A DNA stretch of 64,000 bases from an uncultured Flavobacteriaceae bacterium (lineage in GTDB: Bacteria; Bacteroidota; Bacteroidia; Flavobacteriales; Flavobacteriaceae): assembly GCA_938092005.1 (NCBI GenBank), contig CALKOU010000003.1, positions 83,368-147,367 of the forward strand, written 5' to 3'. Positions 53,675 through 64,000 of this stretch are shown here, one piece after another. Position numbers and translations under genes: made by a program. Every line of letters begins with the position of its first letter. Within the stretch, counting starts at the first letter, position 1. The notes beneath the pieces were generated by a model. That model was not told the DNA's origin. It made no database searches and saw only the letters and a list, made by a program, of their open reading frames with translations.

Positions 53675-56600
53675 TAGACGTCTGCGCTTAATGATTTTTC
53701 AGCAATAAGTGCCTCATACTCGTCTGTATAGCCTACAATGATATCGTTGTACGCACGGTTACCCGTACCTGCTGGAATCTTGTGACCCACAATAACGTTT
53801 TCTTTCAAGCCCTCTAACGTATCTATCTTACCTGCTACTGCAGCTTCGTTAAGTACCTTAGTAGTTTCTTGGAACGACGCAGCCGAAATAAACGATTTGG
53901 TCTGTAAAGAAGCTCTTGTAATACCCTGAAGGATTGGCGTTGCTGTTGCATTAACAGCATCACGTGCTTCCACTAGGTTTTTATCTTCTCGTTTCAGCAA
54001 TGAATTTTCATCGCGTAATTGACGTGCTGTGATAATTTGACCTGCTTTGAGGTTTTCGGAATCACCCACTTCAACTACTACCTTTTGACCAAACAATGCG
54101 TCGTTTTCTTCAATAAAGTCTGACTTATGAACCAACTGACCTTCCAGGAACGTGGTATCACCAGAATCTTCAACACGTACTTTACGCATCATTTGACGAA
54201 CAACTACTTCGAAATGTTTATCGTTAATCTTCACACCTTGTAAACGATACACTTCTTGTACTTCGTTTACTAAGTATTGCTGAACAGCAGAAGGGCCTTT
54301 AATCGATAAGATATCGTTTGGTGTAATAGCACCATCAGATAACGGCATACCGGCTTTAACAAAATCATTTTCTTGTACTAAAATTTGATTCGAAAGCTTA
54401 ACCAAATATTTCTTGATTTGACCTGTGCGAGACTCAACAATGATTTCACGATTACCACGCTTAATCTTACCAAAGGTTACAACACCGTCAATTTCAGAAA
54501 CAACAGCTGGATTAGACGGGTTACGTGCTTCGAAAAGCTCGGTAACTCGTGGCAGACCACCTGTAATATCTCCAGATTTAGCAGACTTACGTGGAATCTT
54601 CACAAGAATTTTTCCGTTTTCAATTTTCTCGCCATCATCAACCATGATGTGGGCACCAACTGGAAGGTTGTACGACTGTAACGTAGTTCCTTTTGAATCC
54701 TTAATCAATAAAGTAGGAATAACTTTCTTGTTCCGTGATTCTGAAATTACTTTCTCTTGGAAACCAGTTTGCTCATCAATTTCAACTTGATAAGTTATAC
54801 CTTGCTCAATGTTTTCATAACCAATAGATCCTGAAAACTCAGAAATAATAACTCCGTTATATGGATCCCATTGACAAATCACATCGCCTTCCTTGATTTT
54901 TTGTCCGTCTTTGACAAACACAAAAGAACCGTAAGGAATGATGTTGGTACTTAACACGATACCCGTGTTTTTATCTACCAATTTGATTTCTGAGGTACGC
55001 GAGATAACAATCTTAACATCGTTACCATCGTTGTCTTTTCCATCTACTGTTTTGAGTTCTTCAATTTCAGCAACACCATCAAAACGCGCTGCTAATTTGT
55101 TTTCTTCAGAAATGTTCCCTGCAATACCACCTACGTGGAATGTACGTAGCGTAAGCTGCGTACCAGGTTCACCAATAGACTGAGCGGCAATTACACCAAC
55201 AGACTCACCTTGTTGCACCATTTTACCAGTAGCAAGGTTGCGTCCGTAACACTTGGCACAAATACCTTTTTTAGCTTCACAAGTCAAAGGCGAACGCACT
55301 TCAACACTTTCTAGTGGAGAGTCTTGAATTGCGTTGGCATGATCATCTAGTATATTTTCACCAGCAGCAACCAACACATCACCAGTTAGTGGGTGAATAA
55401 CATCGTGTAACGATACACGTCCAACAATTCTATCTCCGATTGGCTCAACGATTTCGTCATTTTTCTTAAGTGCTGAAACAGCAAGTCCTCGTAACGTGCC
55501 ACAATCCACATGGTTTACAATAACATCTTGCGCAACATCATGCAAACGACGTGTCAAGTAACCTGCATCGGCTGTTTTAAGAGCCGTATCCGCAAGACCT
55601 TTACGTGCACCGTGTGTGGAAATAAAGTATTCTAAAATTGAAAGCCCTTCTTTAAAGTTAGAAAGAATTGGATTTTCGATAATTTCTCCACCACCAGCGT
55701 TAGATTTTTTAGGCTTAGCCATCAATCCACGCATACCAGTCAACTGACGAATTTGCTCCTTAGAACCACGCGCTCCAGAATCCAACATCATGAAAACCGA
55801 GTTAAATCCTTGCTGATCTTCGCTAATGCGCTTCATGGCAAGTTCGGTAAGCTTTGCGTTTGTTGATGTCCAAATATCAATTACCTGGTTGTAACGTTCG
55901 TTATTGGTAATAAGTCCCATGTTGTAGTTTGCAATAATGCCATCTACTTGACCATTGGCCTCATCAATAAGTGTCGTCTTTTCTTTTGGAATAATAATAT
56001 CCCCAAGGCTAAACGACAATCCACCTTTGAATGCAAAAGAGAATCCCATATCCTTAATTTTATCAAGGAATTCAGCTGTTTCGGGAACGCTCGTCACTTT
56101 TAGAATGTTACCAATAATACCACGAAGTGACTTTTTAGTCAATACCTGGTTAATGTAACCTGCTTTTTCAGGAACATGTTGGTTAAACAATATACGTCCA
56201 ACTGTAGTTTCAATAATTTGGTATACAAGCTCACCTGCATCATTGAAATCCTTAGCGCGGATATTAACCATAGCGTTAAGGTCTACCTTACCTTCATTGA
56301 ATGCAATATTTACCTCATCTGCGCTATAGAATGTCAAGCCTTCCCCTTTAACCTTCTGGTCTTTGGTAGATTTTCTAGCTTTTGTCATGTAGTACAACCC
56401 AAGCACCATATCCTGCGATGGAACCGTAATCGGAGAGCCGTTTGCAGGGTTTAGGATATTGTGCGATGCCAACATAAGCAGTTGTGCTTCTAAAATGGCT
56501 TCTGGTCCTAGTGGTAAGTGGACTGCCATTTGATCCCCATCAAAGTCAGCGTTAAATGCTGTACATGCTAGTGGGTGTAGTTGGATTGCTTTACCTTCAA

Positions 56601-57975
56601 TCAACTTTGGCTGGAATGCCTGAATACCCAATCGGTGTAAGGTGGGGGCCCGGTTCAATAGTACGGGATGTCCTTTAAGTACATTCTCTAAGATATCCCA
56701 TACAACAGGCTCACGCTTATCAATAATTTTCTTTGCAGATTTAACCGTCTTCACAATACCGCGCTCAATAAGCTTACGGATGATAAATGGCTTATACAAT
56801 TCGGCTGCCATGTTTTTCGGCAATCCACATTCGTATAATTTCAATTCTGGTCCAACAACAATTACCGAACGTGCCGAATAATCAACACGTTTTCCAAGTA
56901 AGTTTTGACGGAAACGTCCTTGCTTCCCCTTTAAAGAATCAGAAAGGGATTTCAACGGACGATTTGCATCTGTTTTTACCGCTGAAGATTTACGTGTATT
57001 GTCAAATAACGAGTCTACAGATTCTTGTAGCATTCGTTTTTCGTTACGTAAAATCACCTCAGGTGCTTTAATCTCTAACAAACGCTTTAAACGGTTGTTA
57101 CGTATAATCACACGGCGGTACAAGTCATTTAAATCAGAGGTAGCAAAACGACCACCATCTAATGGTACCAATGGACGTAATTCTGGTGGAATTACGGGAA
57201 CCACTTTCATAATCATCCACTCGGGACGATTCTCACGATTTTTGTTTGCATCACGAAGGGCTTCAACTACTTGTAAACGTTTTAGCGCCTCTGTTTTACG
57301 TTGCTTTGATGTTTCATTGTTTGCTTTATCGCGAAGCTGATAAGAAAGCTCATCCAAATCAATACGATTCAGAATATCAATCAAACATTCAGCACCCATT
57401 TTAGCAATAAACTTATTTGGATCGCTGTCTTCTAAGTACTGGTTATCCTGTGGAAGTTTTTCCATGATATTCAGGTACTCTTCTTCTGTCAAGAAATCCA
57501 TTTTCTGAACAGGCTCTCCTTCTTCATTTGTTGCAATACCTGGTTGGATAACCACATAACGCTCGTAATAAATGATCATGTCTAACTTCTTAGAAGGAAG
57601 ACCAAGTAGGTAACCTATTTTATTAGGAAGTGAACGGAAGTACCAAATGTGCGCAACAGGAACCACCAAACTGATGTGACCTACACGATCACGTCGTACT
57701 TTCTTCTCGGTAACCTCAACCCCACAACGGTCACAAACGATTCCCTTATAACGAATACGTTTGTACTTTCCACAAGCACATTCAAAATCCTTTACAGGAC
57801 CAAAGATGCGTTCACAAAAAAGACCATCACGTTCAGGTTTGTGTGTGCGATAATTGATGGTTTCTGGCTTTAAGACTTCACCTCTTGAAGCGGCCAAAAT
57901 AGTTTCGGGCGATGAAAGCCCAATAGAGATTTTATTAAAATCCTTTTGTTGTTGTACTTCGTTTATACGTGCCAT
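53674..57975 (-). CDS. rpoC: DNA-directed RNA polymerase subunit beta'
   Basis: Catalytic clamp subunit of RNA polymerase, 1433 aa. The N-terminal zinc finger reads [23 protein letters not shown]; the catalytic aspartates are in [15 protein letters not shown] (about 480); the second cysteine set is [15 protein letters not shown] (about 900). [19 protein letters not shown] and the bridge helix/trigger loop region ([10 protein letters not shown]) follow. The length fits Bacteroidota. It starts 12 bases after rpoB. Confidence 0.98.
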   Translation of the reverse strand: MARINEVQQQKDFNKISIGLSSPETILAASRGEVLKPETINYRTHKPERDGLFCERIFGPVKDFECACGKYKRIRYKGIVCDRCGVEVTEKKVRRDRVGHISLVVPVAHIWYFRSLPNKIGYLLGLPSKKLDMIIYYERYVVIQPGIATNEEGEPVQKMDFLTEEEYLNIMEKLPQDNQYLEDSDPNKFIAKMGAECLIDILNRIDLDELSYQLRDKANNETSKQRKTEALKRLQVVEALRDANKNRENRPEWMIMKVVPVIPPELRPLVPLDGGRFATSDLNDLYRRVIIRNNRLKRLLEIKAPEVILRNEKRMLQESVDSLFDNTRKSSAVKTDANRPLKSLSDSLKGKQGRFRQNLLGKRVDYSARSVIVVGPELKLYECGLPKNMAAELYKPFIIRKLIERGIVKTVKSAKKIIDKREPVVWDILENVLKGHPVLLNRAPTLHRLGIQAFQPKLIEGKAIQLHPLACTAFNADFDGDQMAVHLPLGPEAILEAQLLMLASHNILNPANGSPITVPSQDMVLGLYYMTKARKSTKDQKVKGEGLTFYSADEVNIAFNEGKVDLNAMVNIRAKDFNDAGELVYQIIETTVGRILFNQHVPEKAGYINQVLTKKSLRGIIGNILKVTSVPETAEFLDKIKDMGFSFAFKGGLSFSLGDIIIPKEKTTLIDEANGQVDGIIANYNMGLITNNERYNQVIDIWTSTNAKLTELAMKRISEDQQGFNSVFMMLDSGARGSKEQIRQLTGMRGLMAKPKKSNAGGGEIIENPILSNFKEGLSILEYFISTHGARKGLADTALKTADAGYLTRRLHDVAQDVIVNHVDCGTLRGLAVSALKKNDEIVEPIGDRIVGRVSLHDVIHPLTGDVLVAAGENILDDHANAIQDSPLESVEVRSPLTCEAKKGICAKCYGRNLATGKMVQQGESVGVIAAQSIGEPGTQLTLRTFHVGGIAGNISEENKLAARFDGVAEIEELKTVDGKDNDGNDVKIVISRTSEIKLVDKNTGIVLSTNIIPYGSFVFVKDGQKIKEGDVICQWDPYNGVIISEFSGSIGYENIEQGITYQVEIDEQTGFQEKVISESRNKKVIPTLLIKDSKGTTLQSYNLPVGAHIMVDDGEKIENGKILVKIPRKSAKSGDITGGLPRVTELFEARNPSNPAVVSEIDGVVTFGKIKRGNREIIVESRTGQIKKYLVKLSNQILVQENDFVKAGMPLSDGAITPNDILSIKGPSAVQQYLVNEVQEVYRLQGVKINDKHFEVVVRQMMRKVRVEDSGDTTFLEGQLVHKSDFIEENDALFGQKVVVEVGDSENLKAGQIITARQLRDENSLLKREDKNLVEARDAVNATATPILQGITRASLQTKSFISAASFQETTKVLNEAAVAGKIDTLEGLKENVIVGHKIPAGTGNRAYNDIIVGYTDEYEALIAEKSLSADV

Positions 57976-57987
57976 ATCAATTTTTTA

Positions 57988-60900
57988 TTATTCTTCTAAT
58001 CGAATATCAAGACCAAGGCCTTTAAGTTCGTGCATCAATACGTTAAAGGACTCAGGAAGACCAGGCTTAGGCATGGCTTCACCCTTAACAATTGACTCGT
58101 ATGTTTTTGCTCTACCGATAACGTCATCAGACTTCACAGTCAAGATTTCTTGAAGTGTACTAGATGCGCCATAAGCCTCAAGTGCCCAAACTTCCATTTC
58201 TCCAAATCGCTGTCCACCAAACTGCGCCTTACCACCAAGCGGTTGTTGCGTAATAAGTGAGTATGGTCCAATCGAACGTGAGTGCATTTTGTCGTCAACC
58301 ATGTGGCCGAGTTTAAGCATATAAATCACACCAACTGTTGCCGGTTGATCAAAACGCTCTCCAGTTCCACCATCATACAAATAGGTATGGCCAAACTGTG
58401 GCACACCCGCTTCTTGCGTAATGGTATCAATCTGTTCGTTAGTTGCACCATCAAAAATTGGCGTAGCAAATGTTTTACCCATTTTCTGACCTGCCCATCC
58501 AAGAACCGTTTCGTAAATCTGTCCAATATTCATTCGTGAAGGTACCCCAAGCGGGTTCAATACGATATCAACGGGCGTCCCGTCTTCTAAGAATGGCATG
58601 TCTTCTTGACGTACAATACGTGCAACAATACCTTTATTCCCGTGACGTCCCGCCATCTTATCCCCTACTTTAAGCTTACGTTTCTTAGCGATATAAACTT
58701 TAGCAAGTTTTAAGATTCCAGCTGGTAATTCATCTCCTACAGATATGGTAAACTTATTTCTACGTAATGCACCTTGTAAATCATTTTCTTTGATTTTATA
58801 GTTGTGCATCAAGTCGTTTACAAGACTATTGACACGTTTGTCTACTGTCCAATCGGAGTTGACAAGGTGAGAATAATCATCAACTGCATTAAGCATTTTT
58901 AAGGTAAATTTCTTTCCTTTCGGCATCACTTCTTCTCCCAAGTCGTTCATCACGCCCTGACAGGTTTTACCGCTAAGAATTGAAAATAGCTTTTCTACTA
59001 ATACAGCATTTAGTTTTTCAAACTTTACATCATAGCTATCTTCTAATTCCATGATAGCTTCTTTGTCTTGTGAACGCTTTCGCTTATCCTTAAGGATACG
59101 CGTAAAGAGTTTTTTATCAATCACAACTCCGTTGAGTGATGGAGAAGCTTTTAAAGAAGCGTCTTTAACATCACCTGCCTTGTCACCAAAAATGGCACGT
59201 AACAGTTTTTCTTCGGGTGTTGGATCAGATTCTCCTTTAGGCGTAATCTTTCCAATAAGGATATCACCAGCGCCAACTTCGGCACCAACGCGAATCATCC
59301 CGTTTTCATCCAAATCTTTAGTAGCTTCTTCGCTAACGTTTGGAATGTCGTTTGTAAGTTCCTCTTTCCCTAGTTTGGTATCACGAACCTCTAACGAATA
59401 TTCATCAATATGAATAGATGTAAAGACGTCGTTACGAACTACTTTTTCAGAAATAACAATCGCATCTTCAAAGTTGTAACCTTTCCATGGCATAAAGGCA
59501 ACCTTCATGTTACGCCCAAGGGCTAACTCACCATTTTCAGTTGCATATCCCTGACAAAGTACTTGACCTCTTTTCACACGGTCTCCAATAGAAACAATGG
59601 GTTTTAGGTTGATACAAGTACCCTGGTTGGTCTTTCTAAACTTAACGAGCTCATATGTTTTTTCATCCGTATCAAAAGACACTAGTCTTTCGTCGTCAGA
59701 CATATCATACTGAATCGTAATTTTTTGAGCATCTACATAGATAACCTTACCATCCCCTTCAGCGTTGATAAGCACTCGTGAGTCTGTAGCCACTTGACGC
59801 TCCAATCCAGTTCCTACAATAGGAGCCTGTGGGCGTAGTAATGGTACTGCCTGGCGCATCATGTTTGATCCCATCAAAGCACGGTTTGCATCATCGTGTT
59901 CCAAGAATGGAATTAACGAAGCAGAAATAGATGCAATCTGGTTTGGTGCAACATCCGTGTAATCCACTTCTGTTTTGTCAATTACCGGATAATCAGCCTC
60001 AGAACGTGCTATAATTTTATCAGCAGCAATTTCGCCAGATGCTGTTTTCTCAATGTTTGCTTGTGCAAAAAGTTTTCCTTCCTCTTCCTCAGCAGATAAG
60101 TATTGTGATGCAGACATGTCTACAACACCTTCATTTACTTTGTAGTAAGGGGTTTCAATAAACCCAAGGTTGTTCACTTTTGCAAACACACCCAAGGAAG
60201 AAATCAAACCAATGTTTGGTCCTTCAGGTGTTTCAATCGGACATAATCTTCCGTAGTGCGTGTAGTGTACGTCACGTACCTCAAATCCAGCACGCTCTCT
60301 TGATAAACCACCAGGGCCCAAAGCCGATAAGCGACGTTTGTGCGTGATTTCAGCTAATGGATTGGTTTGATCCATAAACTGAGAAAGCTGGTTGGTGCCA
60401 AAGAACGAATTGATAACCGAAGACAGTGTCTTGGCATTAATCAAATCGATAGGCGTAAACACTTCATTATCACGAACGTTCATACGCTCACGAATGGTAC
60501 GCGCCATTCGAGAAAGACCAACACCAAATTGAGATGAAAGTTGCTCTCCTACAGTACGAACACGACGGTTTGATAAGTGATCAATATCATCGATTTCAGC
60601 TTTTGAGTTGATTAGCTCAATCAAATACTTGATAATGGTGATAATATCATCTTTAGTCAGTACTTGTTTGTCCATTTCAATGTCCAAACCAAGTTTTTTG
60701 TTCATTCTATAACGACCAACTTCACCAAGGTTATAGCGCTGGTCAGAGAAGAACAATTTGTCAATAATACCACGAGCTGTTTCTTCATCTGGCGGTTCAG
60801 CATTACGCAACTGACGGTAGATGTGTTCAACCGCTTCTTTCTCGGAGTTTGTTGGATCCTTTTGAAGGGTGTTGTGAATAATTGCGTAGTCGGCAGATTG

Positions 60901-61800
60901 CAATTCTTCTTTGTGTAGCAAAATAGTAGTAGCATTAGCTTCTAAAATTTGATCGATGTGGTCTTTTTCAAGAACGGTATCACGATCCAATACAATTTCG
61001 TTACGCTCAATAGAAACTACCTCACCTGTATCTTCATCTACAAAATCTTCAAACCATGTATTCAGTACACGAGCGGCAAGCTTGCGACCCAATACTTTTT
61101 TGAGACCTGTTTTCGAAACTTTAACTTCTTCTGCAAGGTCAAATATTTCAAGAATATCTTTATCACGTTCATACCCAATGGCGCGGAAAAGCGTGGTAAC
61201 AGGTAACTTTTTCTTACGGTCAATGTATGCGTACATCACACTATTGATATCCGTAGCAAATTCAATCCATGATCCTTTGAAAGGAATCACACGAGCTGAA
61301 TAAAGTTTGGTACCATTTGCATGGAACGATTGACCAAAAAATACACCAGGAGAGCGGTGCAACTGTGACACAACAATACGCTCAGCACCGTTAATAACAA
61401 ACGTACCACTAGGCGTCATGTAAGGGATTACGCCTAAATATACATCTTGAACGATGGTTTCAAAATCTTCGTGTTCAGGATCTGTACAATACAGTTTAAG
61501 ACGTGCCTTTAAGGGAACGCTGTATGTTAAACCACGTTCAATACATTCTTGTATGCTATAACGAGGTGGATCTACAAAATAATCCAAGAACTCAAGGACA
61601 AACTGGTTTCTAGTATCAGAAATAGGAAAATTTTCCATGAAGGTGTTGTACAAACCTTCATTACCACGTTCGTCGGACTTTGTTTCTAATTGAAAAAAGT
61701 CTTGGAAAGATTTAATTTGAATATCTAAAAAATCTGGGTAGGGAGGGGTACCAATGGCCGAAGCAAAATTGTGTCGGGTTGCGCTTGTCGTGTTGGACAT
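57988..61800 (-). CDS. rpoB: DNA-directed RNA polymerase subunit beta
   Basis: Core subunit of RNA polymerase, 1270 aa. The rifampicin-binding segment [27 protein letters not shown] (about 475) is of the common sensitive-type sequence. [41 protein letters not shown] is the conserved C-terminal block. The start [17 protein letters not shown] is plausible for the phylum. It lies 110 bases after rplL with a conserved-looking hairpin between them. Confidence 0.98.
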   Translation of the reverse strand: MSNTTSATRHNFASAIGTPPYPDFLDIQIKSFQDFFQLETKSDERGNEGLYNTFMENFPISDTRNQFVLEFLDYFVDPPRYSIQECIERGLTYSVPLKARLKLYCTDPEHEDFETIVQDVYLGVIPYMTPSGTFVINGAERIVVSQLHRSPGVFFGQSFHANGTKLYSARVIPFKGSWIEFATDINSVMYAYIDRKKKLPVTTLFRAIGYERDKDILEIFDLAEEVKVSKTGLKKVLGRKLAARVLNTWFEDFVDEDTGEVVSIERNEIVLDRDTVLEKDHIDQILEANATTILLHKEELQSADYAIIHNTLQKDPTNSEKEAVEHIYRQLRNAEPPDEETARGIIDKLFFSDQRYNLGEVGRYRMNKKLGLDIEMDKQVLTKDDIITIIKYLIELINSKAEIDDIDHLSNRRVRTVGEQLSSQFGVGLSRMARTIRERMNVRDNEVFTPIDLINAKTLSSVINSFFGTNQLSQFMDQTNPLAEITHKRRLSALGPGGLSRERAGFEVRDVHYTHYGRLCPIETPEGPNIGLISSLGVFAKVNNLGFIETPYYKVNEGVVDMSASQYLSAEEEEGKLFAQANIEKTASGEIAADKIIARSEADYPVIDKTEVDYTDVAPNQIASISASLIPFLEHDDANRALMGSNMMRQAVPLLRPQAPIVGTGLERQVATDSRVLINAEGDGKVIYVDAQKITIQYDMSDDERLVSFDTDEKTYELVKFRKTNQGTCINLKPIVSIGDRVKRGQVLCQGYATENGELALGRNMKVAFMPWKGYNFEDAIVISEKVVRNDVFTSIHIDEYSLEVRDTKLGKEELTNDIPNVSEEATKDLDENGMIRVGAEVGAGDILIGKITPKGESDPTPEEKLLRAIFGDKAGDVKDASLKASPSLNGVVIDKKLFTRILKDKRKRSQDKEAIMELEDSYDVKFEKLNAVLVEKLFSILSGKTCQGVMNDLGEEVMPKGKKFTLKMLNAVDDYSHLVNSDWTVDKRVNSLVNDLMHNYKIKENDLQGALRRNKFTISVGDELPAGILKLAKVYIAKKRKLKVGDKMAGRHGNKGIVARIVRQEDMPFLEDGTPVDIVLNPLGVPSRMNIGQIYETVLGWAGQKMGKTFATPIFDGATNEQIDTITQEAGVPQFGHTYLYDGGTGERFDQPATVGVIYMLKLGHMVDDKMHSRSIGPYSLITQQPLGGKAQFGGQRFGEMEVWALEAYGASSTLQEILTVKSDDVIGRAKTYESIVKGEAMPKPGLPESFNVLMHELKGLGLDIRLEE

Positions 61801-61843
61801 ATGGGTTTTAATTATTAAAAATTAATACTAGGGGCATAAAACA

Positions 61844-61896
61844 CCAAATGGTTTAAGCCCACGAACACAAGTTCGGGACTTAAACCTCTGGTTTGG
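61844..61896 (-). promoter_or_regulatory. Long imperfect hairpin between rplL and rpoB
   Basis: On the minus strand CCAAACCAGAGGTTTAAGTCCCGAAC-ttgt-GTTCGTGGGCTTAAACCATTTGG folds into a stem of about 20 pairs with a few mismatches, 43 bases before the rpoB ATG. There is only a short T run after it. It could be an attenuator, a partial terminator or an RNase III site, as known for the same spacer in E. coli. Confidence 0.7.
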
Positions 61897-61909
61897 ATCG
61901 TAAGCTTAA

Positions 61910-62287
61910 TTACTTAAGCTCAACTTCAGCACCTGCTTCTTCTAATGAAGATTTCAGTCCTTCAGCTTCGTCTTTTGCTACACCTTCCTTAATTGGGCTA
62001 GGTGCATTGTCAACAAGTTCTTTTGCTTCCTTAAGACCAAGACCTGTAAGTTCTTTCACAAGCTTAACTACAGCAAGTTTAGAACCACCAGCGGCTTTTA
62101 GGATTACATCAAACTCAGTTTGTTCCTCAGCTGATTCACCACCACCACCGGCAGCAGGTCCAGCTACGGCAACGGCTGCTGCTGCAGGCTCGATACCATA
62201 TTCTTCTTTAAGGATGTCAGCCAATTCGTTGACTTCTTTTACGGTCAAGTTGACCAATTGTTCTGCAAAATCTTTTAAATCTGCCAT
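61910..62287 (-). CDS. rplL: 50S ribosomal protein bL7/bL12
   Basis: Stalk protein that recruits translation factors to the ribosome. At 125 aa, with an N-terminal dimerisation helix ([31 protein letters not shown]), a flexible Ala/Gly/Pro linker ([15 protein letters not shown]) and a C-terminal factor-binding domain ([27 protein letters not shown]). It follows rplJ by 33 bases. Confidence 0.98.
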   Translation of the reverse strand: MADLKDFAEQLVNLTVKEVNELADILKEEYGIEPAAAAVAVAGPAAGGGGESAEEQTEFDVILKAAGGSKLAVVKLVKELTGLGLKEAKELVDNAPSPIKEGVAKDEAEGLKSSLEEAGAEVELK

Positions 62288-62320
62288 TTTTGAACTATTT
62301 AATTGTTTTTGTTTTACGTT

Positions 62321-62842
62321 TTACGCTTCCTTTTCAGAAAGTGTTTTAATTATTCCAGCAAGGGTACCACCACCCGATTGTAGGGCAGATACCACGTTTT
62401 TCGCAGGCGATTGTAGCAACCCAATAATGTCGCCAATCAATTCGTCCTTAGATTTGATGTTCACCAAAGCTTCCACTTGATCGTCGCCCAAATAAACTGC
62501 TTCTTCTATAAAAGCACCTTTTAGTATAGGCTTTTCCGATTTTTTGCGAAACTCTTTAATCAGTTTTGCAGGTGCATTACCTGTTTCTGATAACATCATG
62601 GCAGTGTTTCCAACCAAGACCGTAGATAAATCTCCAAAGTCTCTGTCGGAAGCCTCCATGGCTTTGGCCAACAATGTGTTTTTTACAACTTCTAATTTTA
62701 TGTTTGCCTTAAAGCAGGCACGTCTTAAGTTCGAAGTTGTCTCGGCATTCAACCCAGATGCATCTGTTAAATAGATGTTGGAGTTGTCTGCGAGCTTGGC
62801 AGTTAACTGCTCAATAACGATTGCTTTTTCTTCTCGTGTCAT
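62321..62842 (-). CDS. rplJ: 50S ribosomal protein uL10
   Basis: Base of the ribosomal stalk, binding 23S rRNA and L12 dimers. The 173-aa protein starts MTREEKAIVIEQLTAKLADN and includes NLRRACFKANIKLEVVKNTL and GLLQSPAKNVVSALQSGGGTLAGIIKTL (the L12-binding helix). It follows rplA by 15 bases. Autorepression through the leader is known for its E. coli homologue; no obvious stem is seen here. Confidence 0.97.
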   Translation of the reverse strand: MTREEKAIVIEQLTAKLADNSNIYLTDASGLNAETTSNLRRACFKANIKLEVVKNTLLAKAMEASDRDFGDLSTVLVGNTAMMLSETGNAPAKLIKEFRKKSEKPILKGAFIEEAVYLGDDQVEALVNIKSKDELIGDIIGLLQSPAKNVVSALQSGGGTLAGIIKTLSEKEA

Positions 62843-62857
62843 AAATTCTGTACGCTA

Positions 62858-63547
62858 TTAACCTACCTTAGTATCAATGAGAATGCTTGGGCTCATCGTA
62901 CTTGACATGGCGATACTTTTAATGTATGCACCTTTCGAAGACGATGGCTTTAACTTCATTAGTGTTTGCAACAGTTCGTTAGCATTGCCCGAAATTTTGT
63001 CCGCATCAAAAGATGCTTTTCCAATAGAGGCATGCACAATTCCTGTTTTATCCACTTTAAAGTCAATTTTTCCTGCTTTTACTTCACGAACAGCTTTCGC
63101 TACGTCCATTGTTACCGTGCCTGTTTTTGGGTTTGGCATTAATCCTCTAGGTCCTAAAACACGACCTAGTGGACCTAACTTACCCATTACACTTGGCATA
63201 GTAATGATAACGTCAACGTCTGTCCATCCGTCTTTGATTTTTTGCAGGTACTCATCTAACCCTACAAAATCAGCTCCAGCTTCTTGTGCTTCGGCTTCTT
63301 TGTCGGGTGTAACTAAGGCCAAAACTCGAATGTCTTGACCTGTACCGTGCGGAAGTGTAACCACGCCACGAACCATTTGGTTCGCTTTACGCGGATCAAC
63401 TCCTAATCGAACGGCTAGGTCGATAGACTCATCGAACTTTGAACTAGCGATTTCTTTTACCAGTGCGGAAGCATCCTGTAGCGAGTACAGTTTTGTCCGG
63501 TCTACTTTACTGAGCGCTTCTTTACGCTTTTTTGTAATTTTTCCCAT
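62858..63547 (-). CDS. rplA: 50S ribosomal protein uL1
   Basis: Forms the mobile L1 stalk near the E site. The 229-aa protein carries the family signature around [34 protein letters not shown] (about 112-145). It starts 12 bases after rplK, from which it is co-transcribed. Confidence 0.98.
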   Translation of the reverse strand: MGKITKKRKEALSKVDRTKLYSLQDASALVKEIASSKFDESIDLAVRLGVDPRKANQMVRGVVTLPHGTGQDIRVLALVTPDKEAEAQEAGADFVGLDEYLQKIKDGWTDVDVIITMPSVMGKLGPLGRVLGPRGLMPNPKTGTVTMDVAKAVREVKAGKIDFKVDKTGIVHASIGKASFDADKISGNANELLQTLMKLKPSSSKGAYIKSIAMSSTMSPSILIDTKVG

Positions 63548-63559
63548 GTTTCACTTCAA

Positions 63560-63997
63560 TTAAAAAGGGGAATTTCCTTTGACAGTAAATCCCATTGAAC
63601 GAGCAGTCCCAGCTACCATTTTCATGGCAGACTCAACGGTAAATGCATTTAAATCCTGCATTTTATCCTCCGCAATAGTGCGTACTTGATCCCAAGAAAC
63701 GCTTGCCACTTTACTGCGGTTGGGCTCACCTGAACCTTTTTTAACCTTGGCGGCTTCCATCAATTGAACGGCTGCGGGTGGCGTTTTTACAACAAAGTCA
63801 AAAGACTTATCAGCATACACAGAAATAACCACTGGCAAAACTTTGCCAGCTTTATCTTGGGTTCTTGCATTAAACTGCTTACAAAACTCCATGATATTTA
63901 CTCCTGCGGCCCCCAGAGCGGGTCCAACCGGCGGCGATGGATTCGCGGCGCCTCCCCTAACTTGTAGTTTTACTACTTTACTTACTTCTTTAGCCAT
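63560..63997 (-). CDS. rplK: 50S ribosomal protein uL11
   Basis: Binds the GTPase-associated region of 23S rRNA. The 145-aa protein is complete (ATG at 63997, 3 bases from the window edge), with [38 protein letters not shown] and a C-terminal RNA-binding domain ending [15 protein letters not shown]. Its upstream region, where nusG and secE usually lie, is outside the window. Confidence 0.98.
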   Translation of the reverse strand: MAKEVSKVVKLQVRGGAANPSPPVGPALGAAGVNIMEFCKQFNARTQDKAGKVLPVVISVYADKSFDFVVKTPPAAVQLMEAAKVKKGSGEPNRSKVASVSWDQVRTIAEDKMQDLNAFTVESAMKMVAGTARSMGFTVKGNSPF

Positions 63998-64000
63998 TAT

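Noticed and set aside
59051-59413. 120-aa plus-strand ORF opposite rpoB
   Set aside because: Shadow frame of rpoB; low-complexity serine-rich translation with no recognisable domain.
53674-61800. Rifampicin-resistance type change in rpoB
   Set aside because: The segment [22 protein letters not shown] has the usual sensitive-type residues at the key positions.
61893-62480. 195-aa plus-strand ORF opposite rplL/rplJ
   Set aside because: It is the antisense of rplL and rplJ; the Ser/Ala/Pro-rich composition mirrors the ribosomal codons and no independent start signal is present.
62877-63338. 153-aa plus-strand ORF opposite rplA
   Set aside because: Antisense shadow of a strongly conserved ribosomal protein gene.

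Overview
The window reads as a piece of a marine-type Flavobacteriaceae (Bacteroidota) chromosome. The pointers are: AT-rich DNA; three secreted proteins with type IX secretion (T9SS) C-terminal sorting tails; DUF4295 and DUF4252 genes; a bacillithiol synthesis gene (bshC); the ribosomal operon order rpsF-rpsR-rplI; the almost complete absence of Shine-Dalgarno sequences; and many promoters of the Bacteroidota type (TTG-N19-TAnnTTTG). I see no insertion sequence, prophage, CRISPR array, rRNA or tRNA. Most of the window is ordinary core genome.

Layout. 0-4.2 kb: a large secreted GH81 laminarinase-type enzyme, then a small HTH regulator. 4.7-10.6 kb (minus): hisS, the rpsF-rpsR-rplI ribosomal operon with its own promoter and terminator, priA and a YihY membrane protein. 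10.7-13.9 kb (plus): rlmH, an NTP pyrophosphatase, a carboxypeptidase-regulatory-like protein and purB. 13.9-15.9 kb (minus): an ECF sigma factor operon with a membrane partner and two DUF4252 proteins. 16-20.8 kb: an S41 lipoprotein protease, a cobalamin riboswitch driving a BtuB-like TonB receptor, a divergent DUF6580 membrane protein and a small T9SS protein. 20.8-39.3 kb (minus): mnmA, yidC, pyrG, a LysM/periplasmic-binding fusion, guaA, bshC, rimO, ftsY, the rpmB-rpmG-DUF4295 operon, cinA, a FAH-family enzyme, a DEDD exonuclease, a lipoyl acyltransferase (E2), a GT2 glycosyltransferase and recR. 39.3-53.3 kb (mixed): a Na+/solute symporter, fabH with an odd terminated leader, htpG, a thioredoxin-like protein, a flavin-binding protein, a beta-barrel protein, a K+ channel, AlkB, queD-like, idi, a T9SS metalloprotease, prfC, dps and a glycosyltransferase. 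53.3-64 kb (minus): the classical rplK-rplA-rplJ-rplL-rpoB-rpoC cluster with a DUF3467 gene at its end.

How the genes work together. Translation and transcription dominate (ribosomal proteins, RNA polymerase, hisS, rlmH, rimO, prfC, mnmA), with protein targeting (ftsY, yidC), nucleotide synthesis (purB, pyrG, guaA) and DNA repair (priA, recR, alkB). Surface functions are polysaccharide degradation, vitamin B12 uptake and secreted proteolysis.

The most interesting signals are regulatory rather than a new gene cassette. (1) Nine genes have a TAnnTTTG-type -7 box only 3-5 nt before the start codon, which predicts leaderless or near-leaderless mRNAs; one pair (yihY/rlmH) is a mirror-symmetric divergent promoter. 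(2) A short RNA with its own consensus promoter, a four-codon ORF (MKLL) and a strong terminator lies upstream of fabH. (3) A long imperfect hairpin sits between rplL and rpoB, where other bacteria have an attenuator or processing site. (4) A REP-like repeat appears to have inserted in frame into mnmA. (5) There are several convergent gene overlaps, one of 54 bp. I found no convincing new multi-gene system.
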